This document shows, one piece after another, positions 21,511-31,715 of a stretch of 64,000 nucleotides of DNA. The stretch comes from Debaryomyces hansenii CBS767 (lineage: Eukaryota > Ascomycota > Pichiomycetes > Serinales > Debaryomycetaceae). A model generated the notes under the pieces. The model did not search any database. It worked only from the letters and a program-made list of their open reading frames with translations, and was not told where the DNA came from. Both the position numbers and the translations under genes were made by a program. Position 1 is the stretch's first letter. Every line of letters starts with the position of its first letter. The stretch lies in assembly GCF_000006445.2 (NCBI RefSeq), contig NC_006049.2, positions 1 to 64,000 of the forward strand, written 5' to 3'.

Positions 21511-22680
21511 ATGAAAAAAAACATATTATTTTCTAGAGATATGCTTAATACCGCATTATTAACAGATCTAGAAAGAGATGAACATAACGAAGAGAATCAA
21601 AATATCGTTGCAGCTATGAGAGCAATTCAGAAATGTATTAAGGCTATCATGATCTGGTTGACGCTAGTGAGTTTTATGTTGGTAGTACACGTAATTTTTA
21701 GTGGTGTTTATGCTGGAGATGTCTACATAGGAAATAGTAATGTTAGTTGCGAACTTCTGCTGGGTCAAACCTATGAATCAACCGGCGTAGTAGCTCACCC
21801 ACACTATGACTCACTACATATCAGCCCTTTTATGATGCCAGCCGATGCATCTAATGGGACCCAACTCGGTATATATTATGAAGACAATGCAGTCAATTTG
21901 GATAAAAGATATGTTTGGTGGTTTCTAGCGGCAGCAAAGTTAATAGATACAGGGTTAGGTCTATATGAATTAGCTACCTCATGCCAGGACTGGTCATCTG
22001 GGGGTGCTAGTGCTAAAATTGGTTGTGTACATGGAGCATTGAGTACGGCATTTACTGTAGCTGGCGGTGGCTGGTACGTTTGGAATAAATATATCGAAAT
22101 AGGTAACCAGTTACTATCGCTACGTAAAAGAGACAGTGCGATAAATTATCAATCACATTTAGAGTATTTGGGGTACTATGTCAATCTTACCAACTTACCA
22201 GCCGCACTTGTTTACAATTCTGATGGAGAATTACATTACAGCGATGCTGGAGAAACTCCAGTATTATTAACATATACCGCAACAGGCACTTTGGTACATT
22301 TTACAGCTAGTAGGTTTAATGAGACCACATTTATTAGTAGGTGGGGAAAAATAGATGGCTTATCGTCAAAGAGAGATGAGCAGTTTAATGAGCAGGATTT
22401 CACCCAAGGTGGTATAGAATTCTCCCATATAATGAACGAAGGTGACAATGCTCGGCTCTCCACGTCAAATGATTACGGACAAATGGACCACGAAGTATCA
22501 TGTTTATTTGGGGATAAGCCTGGTAACACATACCAATATCAAATATATGATAACAACCACAGATCTACTATTACTGGAGGGATTGTTAAAGCTTTCCAGT
22601 ATGATGCTTATGATACCAGTGCTTTGACAGGCGAGTTTGTGTCAAGCACGCCAGAAAACCAAGCATGTGAAATATCTTAG
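21511..22680 (+). CDS. membrane-anchored secreted preprotein, killer-preprotoxin-like
   Basis: Intact 389-residue protein. A charged cytosolic stretch of about 42 residues is followed by one strong hydrophobic segment (about 43-66) that would act as a signal-anchor. The lumenal part has several N-glycosylation sequons, Cys residues, and Lys-Arg sites at 132-133, 206-207 and 287-288 suitable for the Kex2 protease. Further hydrophobic stretches follow the first site (about 136-150) and lie near 175-190. This architecture (late signal-anchor, Kex2 sites, glycine-rich hydrophobic segment before the second site) is that of K2-type yeast killer preprotoxins, which are normally encoded by dsRNA satellites or by chromosomal KHS-like genes. 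The resemblance is by organisation and short segments only. It could be another secreted surface protein. Confidence 0.45.
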   Translation: MKKNILFSRDMLNTALLTDLERDEHNEENQNIVAAMRAIQKCIKAIMIWLTLVSFMLVVHVIFSGVYAGDVYIGNSNVSCELLLGQTYESTGVVAHPHYDSLHISPFMMPADASNGTQLGIYYEDNAVNLDKRYVWWFLAAAKLIDTGLGLYELATSCQDWSSGGASAKIGCVHGALSTAFTVAGGGWYVWNKYIEIGNQLLSLRKRDSAINYQSHLEYLGYYVNLTNLPAALVYNSDGELHYSDAGETPVLLTYTATGTLVHFTASRFNETTFISRWGKIDGLSSKRDEQFNEQDFTQGGIEFSHIMNEGDNARLSTSNDYGQMDHEVSCLFGDKPGNTYQYQIYDNNHRSTITGGIVKAFQYDAYDTSALTGEFVSSTPENQACEIS

Positions 22681-23431
22681 TCGCTGAGATAGACTAATCT
22701 TTTTCCGACATCTGTCAAATAGGGGTTTCGCAGCGCGGCAGCTGTCAAACTTTTATACTGTAAACTTTCATTGCATAAACATTTGAACCATAAATATTTA
22801 GAACATGACATGGCCGAATAGTCGTATGAATATCATTTTTTAGTCTGAATAAGGCGTGCTCAATTTAAGCCCGATAACCATCACTAAATAGGAACCGGCT
22901 AAACTGGTGATTGCATACATATGCACATGATAACCAGTTTATCGGAATTTCGGGTAAGAGGTATTTATGCATAATACAGCTTGATTATATGCAAATGTCA
23001 GAAAAGTAAGTTGTAGCGTGACAGGAATCCGGGTTTGTTATTTCCGAAACCTCCTATCACTATCAGCGACTAGAATATATCGTGTGCGACCTAACAAGAA
23101 CTAACCTGATAATTGCAATACTTATACCACTAAACTGAAAGTTTCCATATTTCAATAATAGATTTAGTGTATAATATTTTGACAAAACTTCAATGTAAAA
23201 AAACTATTTAATAATTTTTGTTCAATTTCGAAAATATTGTTTTTTTTCGTGTTCAGGTAGTATTCGGCTTTTTATATACTAAATGTCAGCCTCAGACCAT
23301 GAGTTCCAGTATAAGAAGTGCGAATCGTATTGAAGTCTAATTATCAACACTGCAGTTTTCTATTGTCGCGCATATTTTTGTGTAAGTCAACAGTGTAGCA
23401 TATATAACCCGCATTGAACTTTTATTCATTA
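22681..23431. other. intergenic, nothing recognised
   Basis: AT-rich spacer between the preprotein gene and the old-yellow-enzyme fragment. No promoter or repeat could be assigned with confidence. Confidence 0.4.
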
Positions 23432-24160
23432 AGAGTTGGTTCAGTTCCAAGTACTTGGAATTCAGAACCGGCTGGTTATGTTCCAGATATTTGGAATGAG
23501 AAACATGTGAAAGCGTGGAAAAAAATAACTGATAGAGTTCATGAGAACGGTTCGTTTATTTCAAGTCAATTTTGGTTTTTAGGTAGGCTCGGCGATCCAC
23601 AACTATTAAAGGACCATGGATTGGATTATGTTGCACTATCTGCAATTTACCCAGATCAAGATTTTAAAAACAAAGCTGAAGCTGCTGAAAATCCGCTTAG
23701 AGCCTTAACAGAAGAGGAAATTCATGAACTTATTTATGAAACATACACCAATGCCGCTAAGAATGCGATCGCTGCTGGATTTGATTATATCGAACTTCAT
23801 GCAGCTCACGGATACTTGCTCGATCAGTTCTTGAACCCAGCTACAAACCAAAGAACTGATAAGTATGGTGGTAGCATCGAAAATAGAGCGAGGTTAGTTT
23901 TAGAATTGGTTGATCATTTAACAACTATTGTTGGTGCAAGCAAATTGGCTATCAGAATTTCACCATGGGCCAAATTTCAAGGTATGGATGCTGAAAAAGA
24001 TTCAACTCATCCTACCACAACATTAAGTTACGTCTTGCATGAATTACAAAAAAGAGCAGATAATGGCAAGGGGCTTGCATATGTGTCAGTTGTCGAGCCC
24101 CGTGCTCAAGGGGGCGATGATGTTGAAAAGTCTCAACAGGTTGGTGATAATACATTTGTT
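23432..24160 (+). pseudogene. old yellow enzyme (NADPH dehydrogenase) internal fragment
   Basis: The open frame covers the middle of an Oye-type flavoenzyme: [19 protein letters not shown], then [22 protein letters not shown], then [20 protein letters not shown] with the two active-site histidines, then [17 protein letters not shown]. About 90-100 N-terminal residues including flavin contacts are missing; the frame simply begins inside the domain. At about 24160 homology ends and the sequence becomes the antisense of a peptide-transporter gene, so the last 100 or so residues are also missing. The fragment itself has no internal stop, which points to a recent rearrangement. Confidence 0.85.
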
Positions 24161-24645
24161 GGACAAATTAACCCTACCTACTTGAGAATCTGCCTCAAAT
24201 CCCCCATACAAAGGAACAAAATAGACCAAGAATGTTAGTAGCAAGGTCAATGTAGAAGTAGTTTGTAAGGCCAAGTCTAAAGCCCCAGCAGATTCAATCA
24301 GATATTTCTCAGTTGGTGCACCAGTTGAACTTCCATCTGGCAAAGGTCTCTGAATAAAACTTGTTGAGACAGTAGTTACAGAGTAATACGATGTGCGTTC
24401 AGCAAATTCGACGATATATTAAATATGGGACATATGATGCTCTTCTAGTACTTTTCTAGAATTTCTGCGTTAGTTTTCGTTTGGTTTTCTGAGTCCTTTA
24501 TATATTCATCGAAGAAGTTACTTGAATACATAGGCCTACGAACCTCTTGAAGAGATATTTCTCCCTATTCTGAAACATTCTCAGAATATGTTTCTGGGCC
24601 TTTCACTTCATGCGCTTGATTTTGAGTTGAATCTTTTCGGAAGTC
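24161..24645 (-). pseudogene. peptide transporter (PTR2/POT family) N-terminal fragment
   Basis: The minus-strand frame reads [20 protein letters not shown] and then [20 protein letters not shown]. This is the helix 1-2 region of proton-dependent oligopeptide transporters, which have a P.(F/Y)GG..AD...GR motif. Upstream, toward 24645, broken frames such as MYSSNFFDEYIKDSENQT look like the cytosolic N-terminus. The remaining ten or so helices are absent. It meets the old-yellow-enzyme fragment tail to tail at about 24160. Confidence 0.65.
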
Positions 24646-26861
24646 ATAATTAAAGATGAATTAATTACACAGAAATCAAGTACTATATACTTGAGCATGG
24701 TTTAAATAGTATCTGGTTAATCGTCTCCTTCATTTTATATATCATAATTCTTCAGCCATAATTTGAGTTTGAGCCACCGTACATAATGCCGAATCAATTC
24801 TTATCATAGAATTTCAAAATATCTGTAAACTTGCCATATTTAAAAGGGTGTCATAAAAACAGTCTAAATTAACGTACTTTACCTATTGTGGTCATTGATG
24901 CCGCTAAATTATCTTTCTAGTTGAAGACAAAATGCTATTGAAAGACTTCGGAGGCAGGAATATAATAATATTCATCATTTTCAGCATATCTTGAATAATA
25001 ACTATAAAGGTAGCAAAATAGAGGAAATTATCAAAGGTCATGAAATATCTAATAATGAGAGGAATCTAAGACCAGGTTTAGAGTCATCGGTGAACTCAGA
25101 GCTTGACCTTGAGCAGATAATTTGAACATGATAATTTGAATAAACAGTTTAAAAAATATGTCATATTAGTTGCGATACTCGCATAGAATATGTTGATGAC
25201 AGACGGGTATGATATTAAATCAACTACAATTGAGTTTGTATGTACAGCGCAAATCAACACCTTGATGCATATTTGACGTCAATAATGATGTTTATTATCC
25301 CTGAATAATTGGCAGCAACCCCGTATATATTATCACCTAAATGTTTGAACGTATGGATTTCAATCGTCATAGTTTGGTTATTCGACACTTTTACTTTGGA
25401 AATATTACTTCCAATATATGAATCTAGACAACTTTCTGGAGGATTATCAAGATCATGTTTGGGAAAGAAAAGACTGAAATATATGTCCTTCGTAGATTTA
25501 TAATAATACTTAATTATACTCTTCACTCTAACCTATACTCGACCCAATATGAGAAATTCCCGTAATTCTTTCATTATTAGCATTCATATTGTGTTAAATG
25601 GTTATTTTAGGCTTGAAAATAATATGATCTACAGCAAGTATAGAACTATTTAAACGTAATGTATTTATATATTCAATTCTGAAATAATGCAAAACATACT
25701 TTGATTTTTATAAATGTATATCCTGATCTAATATTCTAAATATAATTGACTTTAAAATTAGTCTTTTTGATATACTTATCCATTTCAATATAAAATGTTT
25801 TAAAAGGAGCTAATCATTATATATTCCTCTTATGATTTTTGATGCAGAGTATCTTCTACAAAAGCCCGTAGTATTGTCAAAGTCGTGTTTTTTCCAGTTG
25901 CATCCATGCTGATCTCATATAATATATAAAAATATTTCATTATCTTCGGGATTGAAGAAACATTAAAAATATCTTATCGAACATTAATCAAGTTTTGCCC
26001 AAACGGTTCCTATCACTGACGGAAGACAAACAGTACTGGAAAAAATTAAAAACCAGTAAAAATCTCATCCAAAAGAGCACTACTTGACAGAACAGATTAT
26101 ACCCATTGGTAAGACAGCAATTCCCGAAAGTCAAGGGCTATATGCGAATGGAAATAAGTTTTAGAATTTATTGAACAATACATATTAACAAAATGAATTA
26201 TAGATTTCCATTTATATGTCGTCCATTGGTTGTTAACATGAAATGACTGGAAGAGTATCATAAATATAGAAATTATTTATGGATTATGTAAATTATATAA
26301 GGTTTTAGCTTTTTCAACTCCCTCATTATTAGGATTAATTCCCAACTAAATTTGGCCGATTAATTTTCACATCGTCGACATCAATAGGGACAGGATCAAA
26401 AACCACGCCCTCAAAAATCAACAAGCTTCCATCGCAACCGACTATGCCAGACTTTGTCCATATGATGGAACCGCAGCGCGGCTAGATGGATGGTAACTGC
26501 CAAGCCTTCGTAATACTCACGTAGTAGACTGTTTACTTTTGATCCAAATAATTCAATATCATAAATGGTCGAATGCGTGTTAATGATTTCCTGTAAAGAA
26601 TTTCTCATATACATATTCTTTATAGGTTCTAGTATGTCCAATCTTTTCGTTTCAGCTCCCTCTAGAGGACCTGTACAAAGAACGCATGAAAAATAATGTT
26701 TTGCAATTGTTCTCACAATTGAGCTGTACAGTTATGATCATTTATCACAATTTACAGCTATTTTCTACAAACTGAAAATACACCGGTATTATATTGAAAC
26801 GATAGTTAATAGCATATATATATATATATATATTCATTTTTCGAATATTCATTCACTTAGC
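24646..26861. other. long gene-free AT-rich region
   Basis: About 2.2 kb without a convincing gene. Two frames of about 90-100 codons on the minus strand (25254-25526 and 26411-26716) lack an ATG at their ends and match nothing I know. A perfect AT dinucleotide run is at 26813-26832. It is probably degenerated sequence. Confidence 0.45.
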
Positions 26862-27230
26862 CTAGAAAAAGTTGTCAATCTTCACATTCTTTTGAGGCTT
26901 CAAATTTGCACTTTTGATATCTCCCCGAGTGACCATTACTGAAAACTCATCATCTTCTAAGTTACAACATGTATTATGATTGTAAAATGCACTTTCTGCA
27001 TCATGGCATTGCATGTTGCCATACCAAACATGGACGGTATAATCATCAGATTCATTCAGTACGTACAAGCTTTTTTGGTTACCTCCAGTCATTCCGTAGC
27101 ATGTATTTACATCTAACTGGATATTTCCAGACAGATCACCTCCACAATCTTGACCGTGGTATGAAAAAATTTCTGCACCTTCTGCTAATAGGATGTTAAC
27201 TAAAACTAATAAACTGATGTTGAAAATCAT
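26862..27230 (-). CDS. small secreted cysteine-containing protein
   Basis: 122 residues. The ATG at 27230 is followed by a clear signal peptide (about residues 1-18, hydrophobic core ending in AEGAE). The mature part has five cysteines in the blocks DCGGD, TCYG, QCHD and TCCN, many Asp/Asn/Ser/Tyr residues, and a Lys-rich tail. The spacing and the SLYVL...Y.VHVW...C pattern recall small secreted proteins with beta-gamma-crystallin-like or yeast killer-like folds. I do not recognise the gene, and function is unknown. Confidence 0.6.
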   Translation of the reverse strand: MIFNISLLVLVNILLAEGAEIFSYHGQDCGGDLSGNIQLDVNTCYGMTGGNQKSLYVLNESDDYTVHVWYGNMQCHDAESAFYNHNTCCNLEDDEFSVMVTRGDIKSANLKPQKNVKIDNFF

Positions 27231-28124
27231 ATCTAATTCTTGTTGAATTAAATTAATTGATCGATTTATTCAAGATCTGCTTACGGTTTTATACTTCGAA
27301 GATTGCTAAAAATAAGTTCGATAAAAGTTGCAAGGTAGTTTAACTATTGAATTATATTTCTCTCTGAACAGATCAAGATTACTAAAAATACTTCTTTTAT
27401 CTCGGAGTACTGATACGAGCAGTACTGATACGAGCCGCAATATGCAGGGGACAATAAAACATAAGGAGATACCTAAAAATAACTTTGAAAACTACTATTG
27501 CCTTTTGAACTATAACATATATCAATAGGATTTACCTTGATACGCTGAGTATCAGAGTAGAAATGATACTCTGAGGGATATTTAGATTTGAATAGTTGTT
27601 ACTTTTTTTTAATGTTAGAAGTCCCCGCTCAAATATTGTGGTTGTCACTTTGTTTCCGCGAAAGCAAAATTTTGAATGATTAGAAAAAAACATAGAAGTG
27701 ACATTGTGGCCATCGAAATATGATTCGAATTATTTTTGTCTCTTGATATACTAAACTATCAAAAATCACATAGAAAATTGAGTCACCAGGGATGGCTTAC
27801 TAATTTTTTTCCTCTTCTACAAGTTAAAAAGTCCGAGCAAAACTACTGGATTTCGCGCAAATTCTCAAAGTATATTTAGCGAATTATTCTAATACGGTGA
27901 ATAATGTGGGGTCGAGTATTAAATAAATATCATGTGACTGATGGTCCAAACTTAGCAGCTAATTGCGATAGTCGATCTCTAATATTCCTTAACGGTTATC
28001 TCTTTTGGGATTAAATATGAGAGGGGTAGTAGCGATACTAATTAAGCTAATGGTATATACGTAATGGTTATGCCAGTAATATTGAAGTATAATATGATCT
28101 TCTATTAAAAGCATCAGGCACAGT
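27231..28124. other. divergent intergenic region
   Basis: Lies between the small secreted protein gene (minus) and the Hol1-like transporter (plus). Contains a short direct repeat, TACTGATACGAGC, copied in tandem near 27410-27436. Otherwise AT-rich with no gene. Confidence 0.45.
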
Positions 28125-29804
28125 ATGACTGAATTAGGACCACGAAGTGAAGAAAATTCGATCGATGAAAAAAATATTCCGGGTACCGTACACTTAGTTG
28201 ATGTTGAAGGGTGTTTGGACGTTAAGAAAGACAAAAACTCAGGAAATATAATTCTTCAACCGCAACCATCAAGTAATCCAAATGATCCCCTCAGATGGAG
28301 TAAGTCTAAGAAGCGTCAACAATTTTGGTTATTATGGATCTGGTCATTCATCCTTGCAGTTGCAGTCAACTTCTGGGGACCATTATTTGGTGTGTGGGTG
28401 GTTGAATTAAACTGTAATTTGACAGAGCTAAATATTTTTGCTGCAATTTTGTTTTTATTTTTAGGCATAGGCTGTGTCTTCTTGCAGCCAACGGCAATGA
28501 AATTAGGAAGAAGGTTTGTATATTTAACTTGTACAATAATTATGATAGTAGCGAATATAATCGGGTCACAAGCAAAATCAATTCAAGTTCTATACATAAC
28601 GAATATCTTAGCTGGGTTCGCTGGCGCTCCAATCGATTCTTTAGTTGAAATATCCACTACGGATGTATTTTTCCAACATGAACGTGCAGAGTACCTATCA
28701 TGGTTTATTTTTGTTCTATATGCAGGTTCAGACTTGGGTCCAGTTGCAAGTGGATTTATTGTTGAAGCCATGAATTGGAGGTGGTGCTATTACTTTCTAA
28801 TAATTTTTTCTTCTGTATTATTCATTATTCAAATATTCTTTATGGAAGACACCACCTTTGAAAGATTAGATAATGATTTAGAAACTGACATATTATCCCA
28901 GATAAAATCCAGAGAGACCTTTCTTTCAAGAGGAGGCCTTGCTGAAATGCCAGCAGAAGTTAGCAGTAAACATAACTATCTTCCTTTCATTCAAGATGTC
29001 AGCGCTAGCATAAAAGATTATTCAGATTCTATCGATCATTACATTCCATTAAGAACTTATTGGCAGAGAATAAAACTTTTTGAGCTTGAATATAATGATT
29101 CAAGACCATGGATAATAATATTTTATAAACCTTTTTTTCTAATTTCGTTCCCAGCAATTATATGGAGTGGAATAATTTATGGATGTCAGATGATGTGGCT
29201 ATCTTTATTAGGGACAACTCAATCACAAATCTATTCAAGCTTTCCCTATAATTTTTCCGCTTCTAGTGTAGGTTTAACAAATTTGGGAGCGTTTGTTGGT
29301 TCAATTGCTGGCATGTTCTATGGCGGAAAGTTTGTAGATTATGTCACTATTAGATTGGCATTAAAAAATAATGGTATTTTAGAACCAGAATTCAGATTAT
29401 GGACTATGGCATTACCTACAATATTCAATGCAGCTGGTCTTCTTGCATATGGTTTAGGATCATATTATCAGGCACACTGGACGATATCTGTAATCCTAGG
29501 CCAAGGGTTAATTGGATTTGCCATGAGCTCATCAGGAGCTATTTGTATGACATATTCCATTGATAGCTACCCCAAGTTGGCTAGTGAAAGTTTAGTATTG
29601 ATGTTGTTTATTAGAAATTGTATCGGTTGTGGTTTTACTTTTGCGATTCAACCATGGTTGGATCGATGCGGACTAAGTCTCACTACATGGTTGATGTTCA
29701 TCCTTTCTTTAGTTGTAAATGGTAGTTTTATTATCATGATAAAATGGGGGAAGGATTTCAGAAGATTAACATCGGATAGATATTATGGATATTCGAGACA
29801 GTAA
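28125..29804 (+). CDS. MFS transporter, Hol1-like (DHA1 group)
   Basis: Intact 559-residue protein with an N-terminal cytosolic part of about 65 residues, NDPLRWSKSKKRQQFWLLW before the first helix, and about 12 membrane helices. The features GPLFGVWVVE, a GRRFVYL loop, and SDLGPVASGFIVEAMNWRW (motif C region of DHA1 antiporters) place it with the Hol1-type group. Hol1 in S. cerevisiae transports polyamines and cations; in other yeasts such paralogues are numerous, so the substrate here is unknown. I noticed no in-frame CTG codon. The gene is intact although relics flank it on both sides. Confidence 0.82.
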   Translation: MTELGPRSEENSIDEKNIPGTVHLVDVEGCLDVKKDKNSGNIILQPQPSSNPNDPLRWSKSKKRQQFWLLWIWSFILAVAVNFWGPLFGVWVVELNCNLTELNIFAAILFLFLGIGCVFLQPTAMKLGRRFVYLTCTIIMIVANIIGSQAKSIQVLYITNILAGFAGAPIDSLVEISTTDVFFQHERAEYLSWFIFVLYAGSDLGPVASGFIVEAMNWRWCYYFLIIFSSVLFIIQIFFMEDTTFERLDNDLETDILSQIKSRETFLSRGGLAEMPAEVSSKHNYLPFIQDVSASIKDYSDSIDHYIPLRTYWQRIKLFELEYNDSRPWIIIFYKPFFLISFPAIIWSGIIYGCQMMWLSLLGTTQSQIYSSFPYNFSASSVGLTNLGAFVGSIAGMFYGGKFVDYVTIRLALKNNGILEPEFRLWTMALPTIFNAAGLLAYGLGSYYQAHWTISVILGQGLIGFAMSSSGAICMTYSIDSYPKLASESLVLMLFIRNCIGCGFTFAIQPWLDRCGLSLTTWLMFILSLVVNGSFIIMIKWGKDFRRLTSDRYYGYSRQ

Positions 29805-30395
29805 TTAGACAATTTAGAGTAATAAAGACAGCCAGCGAAGTATTTCATTGTATTTATTGCTAAGGAAAGCATTTCTAGAATAGAAAATAAGTCATTGTTT
29901 CACTTAATTATATGCATATTTTTATTGAATACTGATATTCTATGCCCAATGGTATTTATATCATTTGTAGCAGCAGTGAATGTAAAAATCACAATATTAT
30001 TAGGTATAGGTATTTCAAAAGAAAACTACGCTTTTTATCTTGTTATACGGTCTTTTTCTATTACTATTTTCCTCCCATAGAACATTCGATTGATGTTATG
30101 GTTAAAAAAAGACAATAACACAGATCAATACTAACAGATGATCAAGATTCACGATACAAAAATTATTTAGGTTAACTATGATAGGATGGAGAGTTGACTA
30201 TGCTTTGAGAGATAAATTAGTGAATATAAATCAAATCAGACTACAATGTTAATTAGAATACAATGGTGATTTATTTCGAACTTTATCGAGATTCATTGCG
30301 GTTAATTGAAGCCGACATTACTAATGTTGAAGTATATAATGATTACCTGAGTCCAAATTAATAGAATCAAAAAGGTTCTTCTTCGTAAAACAAAC
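29805..30395. other. intergenic, nothing recognised
   Basis: AT-rich spacer after the Hol1-like gene. It contains an open stretch at 29895-30080 without an ATG start or recognisable motif. Confidence 0.4.
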
Positions 30396-30578
30396 ATGTC
30401 TTCAACACCTGTATTTTCAAATTATGAAACTAATAACAACTCGGAATTTCATTACCCCAGGGCAGTCAGAGTAGGACCATGGATCAAATGTGCCGGTCAA
30501 TGGGGTTGGGATAAAGAAGGTGTGATTCCTGAAAATCACGATAAACTAGTAATTATTGCTTTTGACTGTCCCGTTTGA
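30396..30578 (+). pseudogene. Rid (YjgF/RutC-like) family fragment
   Basis: 60 codons from an ATG. The segment YPRAVRVGPWIKCAGQWGWD followed by GVIPEN and AFDC matches the N-terminal half of fungal Rid-family proteins, which remove reactive enamine/imine intermediates. The usual pattern is Y..AVR.G..I.CSGQGGWD....IPE......QAF. A stop comes directly after AFDCPV, so about 70 residues including the conserved C-terminal Arg/Glu region are missing. It joins the siderophore-transporter relic downstream. Confidence 0.55.
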
Positions 30579-30593
30579 AGTAATATTATATCA

Positions 30594-31605
30594 TTAGACC
30601 TCTGAATATTTGAAACAGTGAAGTATTTTCATCATTATTTGCGTTCTCGTATTTATTTTGGCCACATTAACTATTGCACACGGTACTGAAGAGAAGTGGA
30701 AAACAGTCACGTAAGTTATCGAGTTTGTATTAATAGTTCCACTTGTAACTTGGAAAACTAAAATTGCAAGATACCCAGTATTACCGTATGTGCTTATGAA
30801 GGATCGGTGTGTTTGGTCAGCTTTAATCATGTCTTTAATGATCAATTTGGTTTACATAATACCAAATGATTATATGTATACCTGGTTAGCTGTAGCTATG
30901 AGGGTTAGGATTAAGGCAGCGACAAGAATTAATTCTTTATTTGATTTTGTTGCGACCATAGTTGGTCCATTAGTAGGTTTGATTGTTGTTAAATTCAAAA
31001 GGTTGAAAGGGTTCATTATATTTGGTGTTATCTGTTGGATTATTTCTATGGGAATCCTTTTAGGGGTGATAATGATGCGACAGATTCCCAAAAATATATT
31101 AACGGTGTAATTGGTGGATTATGTATTATGGGATTTGGGCCAAATTTTTTACCCATGCGGCATATGAAAATATGGCAGTGGTGATCTCAATATATTTGGC
31201 TTGTTATCACATAGGGATGGCATTAGGTTCATCCATAAGTGGTGTTTGGACGAACAAAATATACCCAAAAATTGTTGAAGAATTTCGGAAAGCAAATATA
31301 GATACCGGTTTGGCCAAAGATGCATATTCATCGCCTTTGGAATTTATTGTTGAGTATAAATGGTATACCATAGAGCGAATGCTCTTGTAAAGGCATATAG
31401 CTATACTCAGAAATTATGTATTGTTGGTTTAGTTTTATGTCTTCCATTGCAATTCGATACGTTATTGCTAAGGAATCATAAGCTCCAAAGTATCCAATCT
31501 TTGGAAACTAACGAGCAGCAATGTGGTGAGCAAAATGTTGTTGTGAATAAAGATGATGATGATATCATTTTCAAAAAATTGAAGGCTTTTTTTAAGCGAT
31601 CGTAG
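30594..31605 (+). pseudogene. siderophore-iron transporter (Arn/Sit1 family) relic
   Basis: Frames in series carry the C-terminal half of an Arn/Sit1 protein: LTIAHGTEEKWKTVT (then a stop), ARYPVLPYVLMKDRCVWSAL, SLFDFVATIVGPLVGLIVVK, and GVIGGLCIMGFGPNF. They end in ENMAVVISIYLACYHIGMAL and SSISGVWTNKIYP. Frame changes occur near 30710, 31110, 31140 and 31380. The first six or so helices are missing, and the Rid fragment lies in their place. Confidence 0.8.
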
Positions 31606-31715
31606 TAATGAATACAAATATAAATTACTCCTTTTTATAGTCCTTAGAATGGCAAATATAAATAGAGCAAAATAGCGTCTGAACTATAGCATAATTAATA
31701 TACCATGGTGATTCT

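Noticed and set aside
25254..25526. 90-codon minus-strand frame
   Set aside because: It begins with a non-ATG codon, has no recognised motif, and sits in decaying AT-rich DNA.
26411..26716. 101-codon minus-strand frame
   Set aside because: Starts with GTG, no domain recognised. It could be a relic, but I cannot support an annotation.
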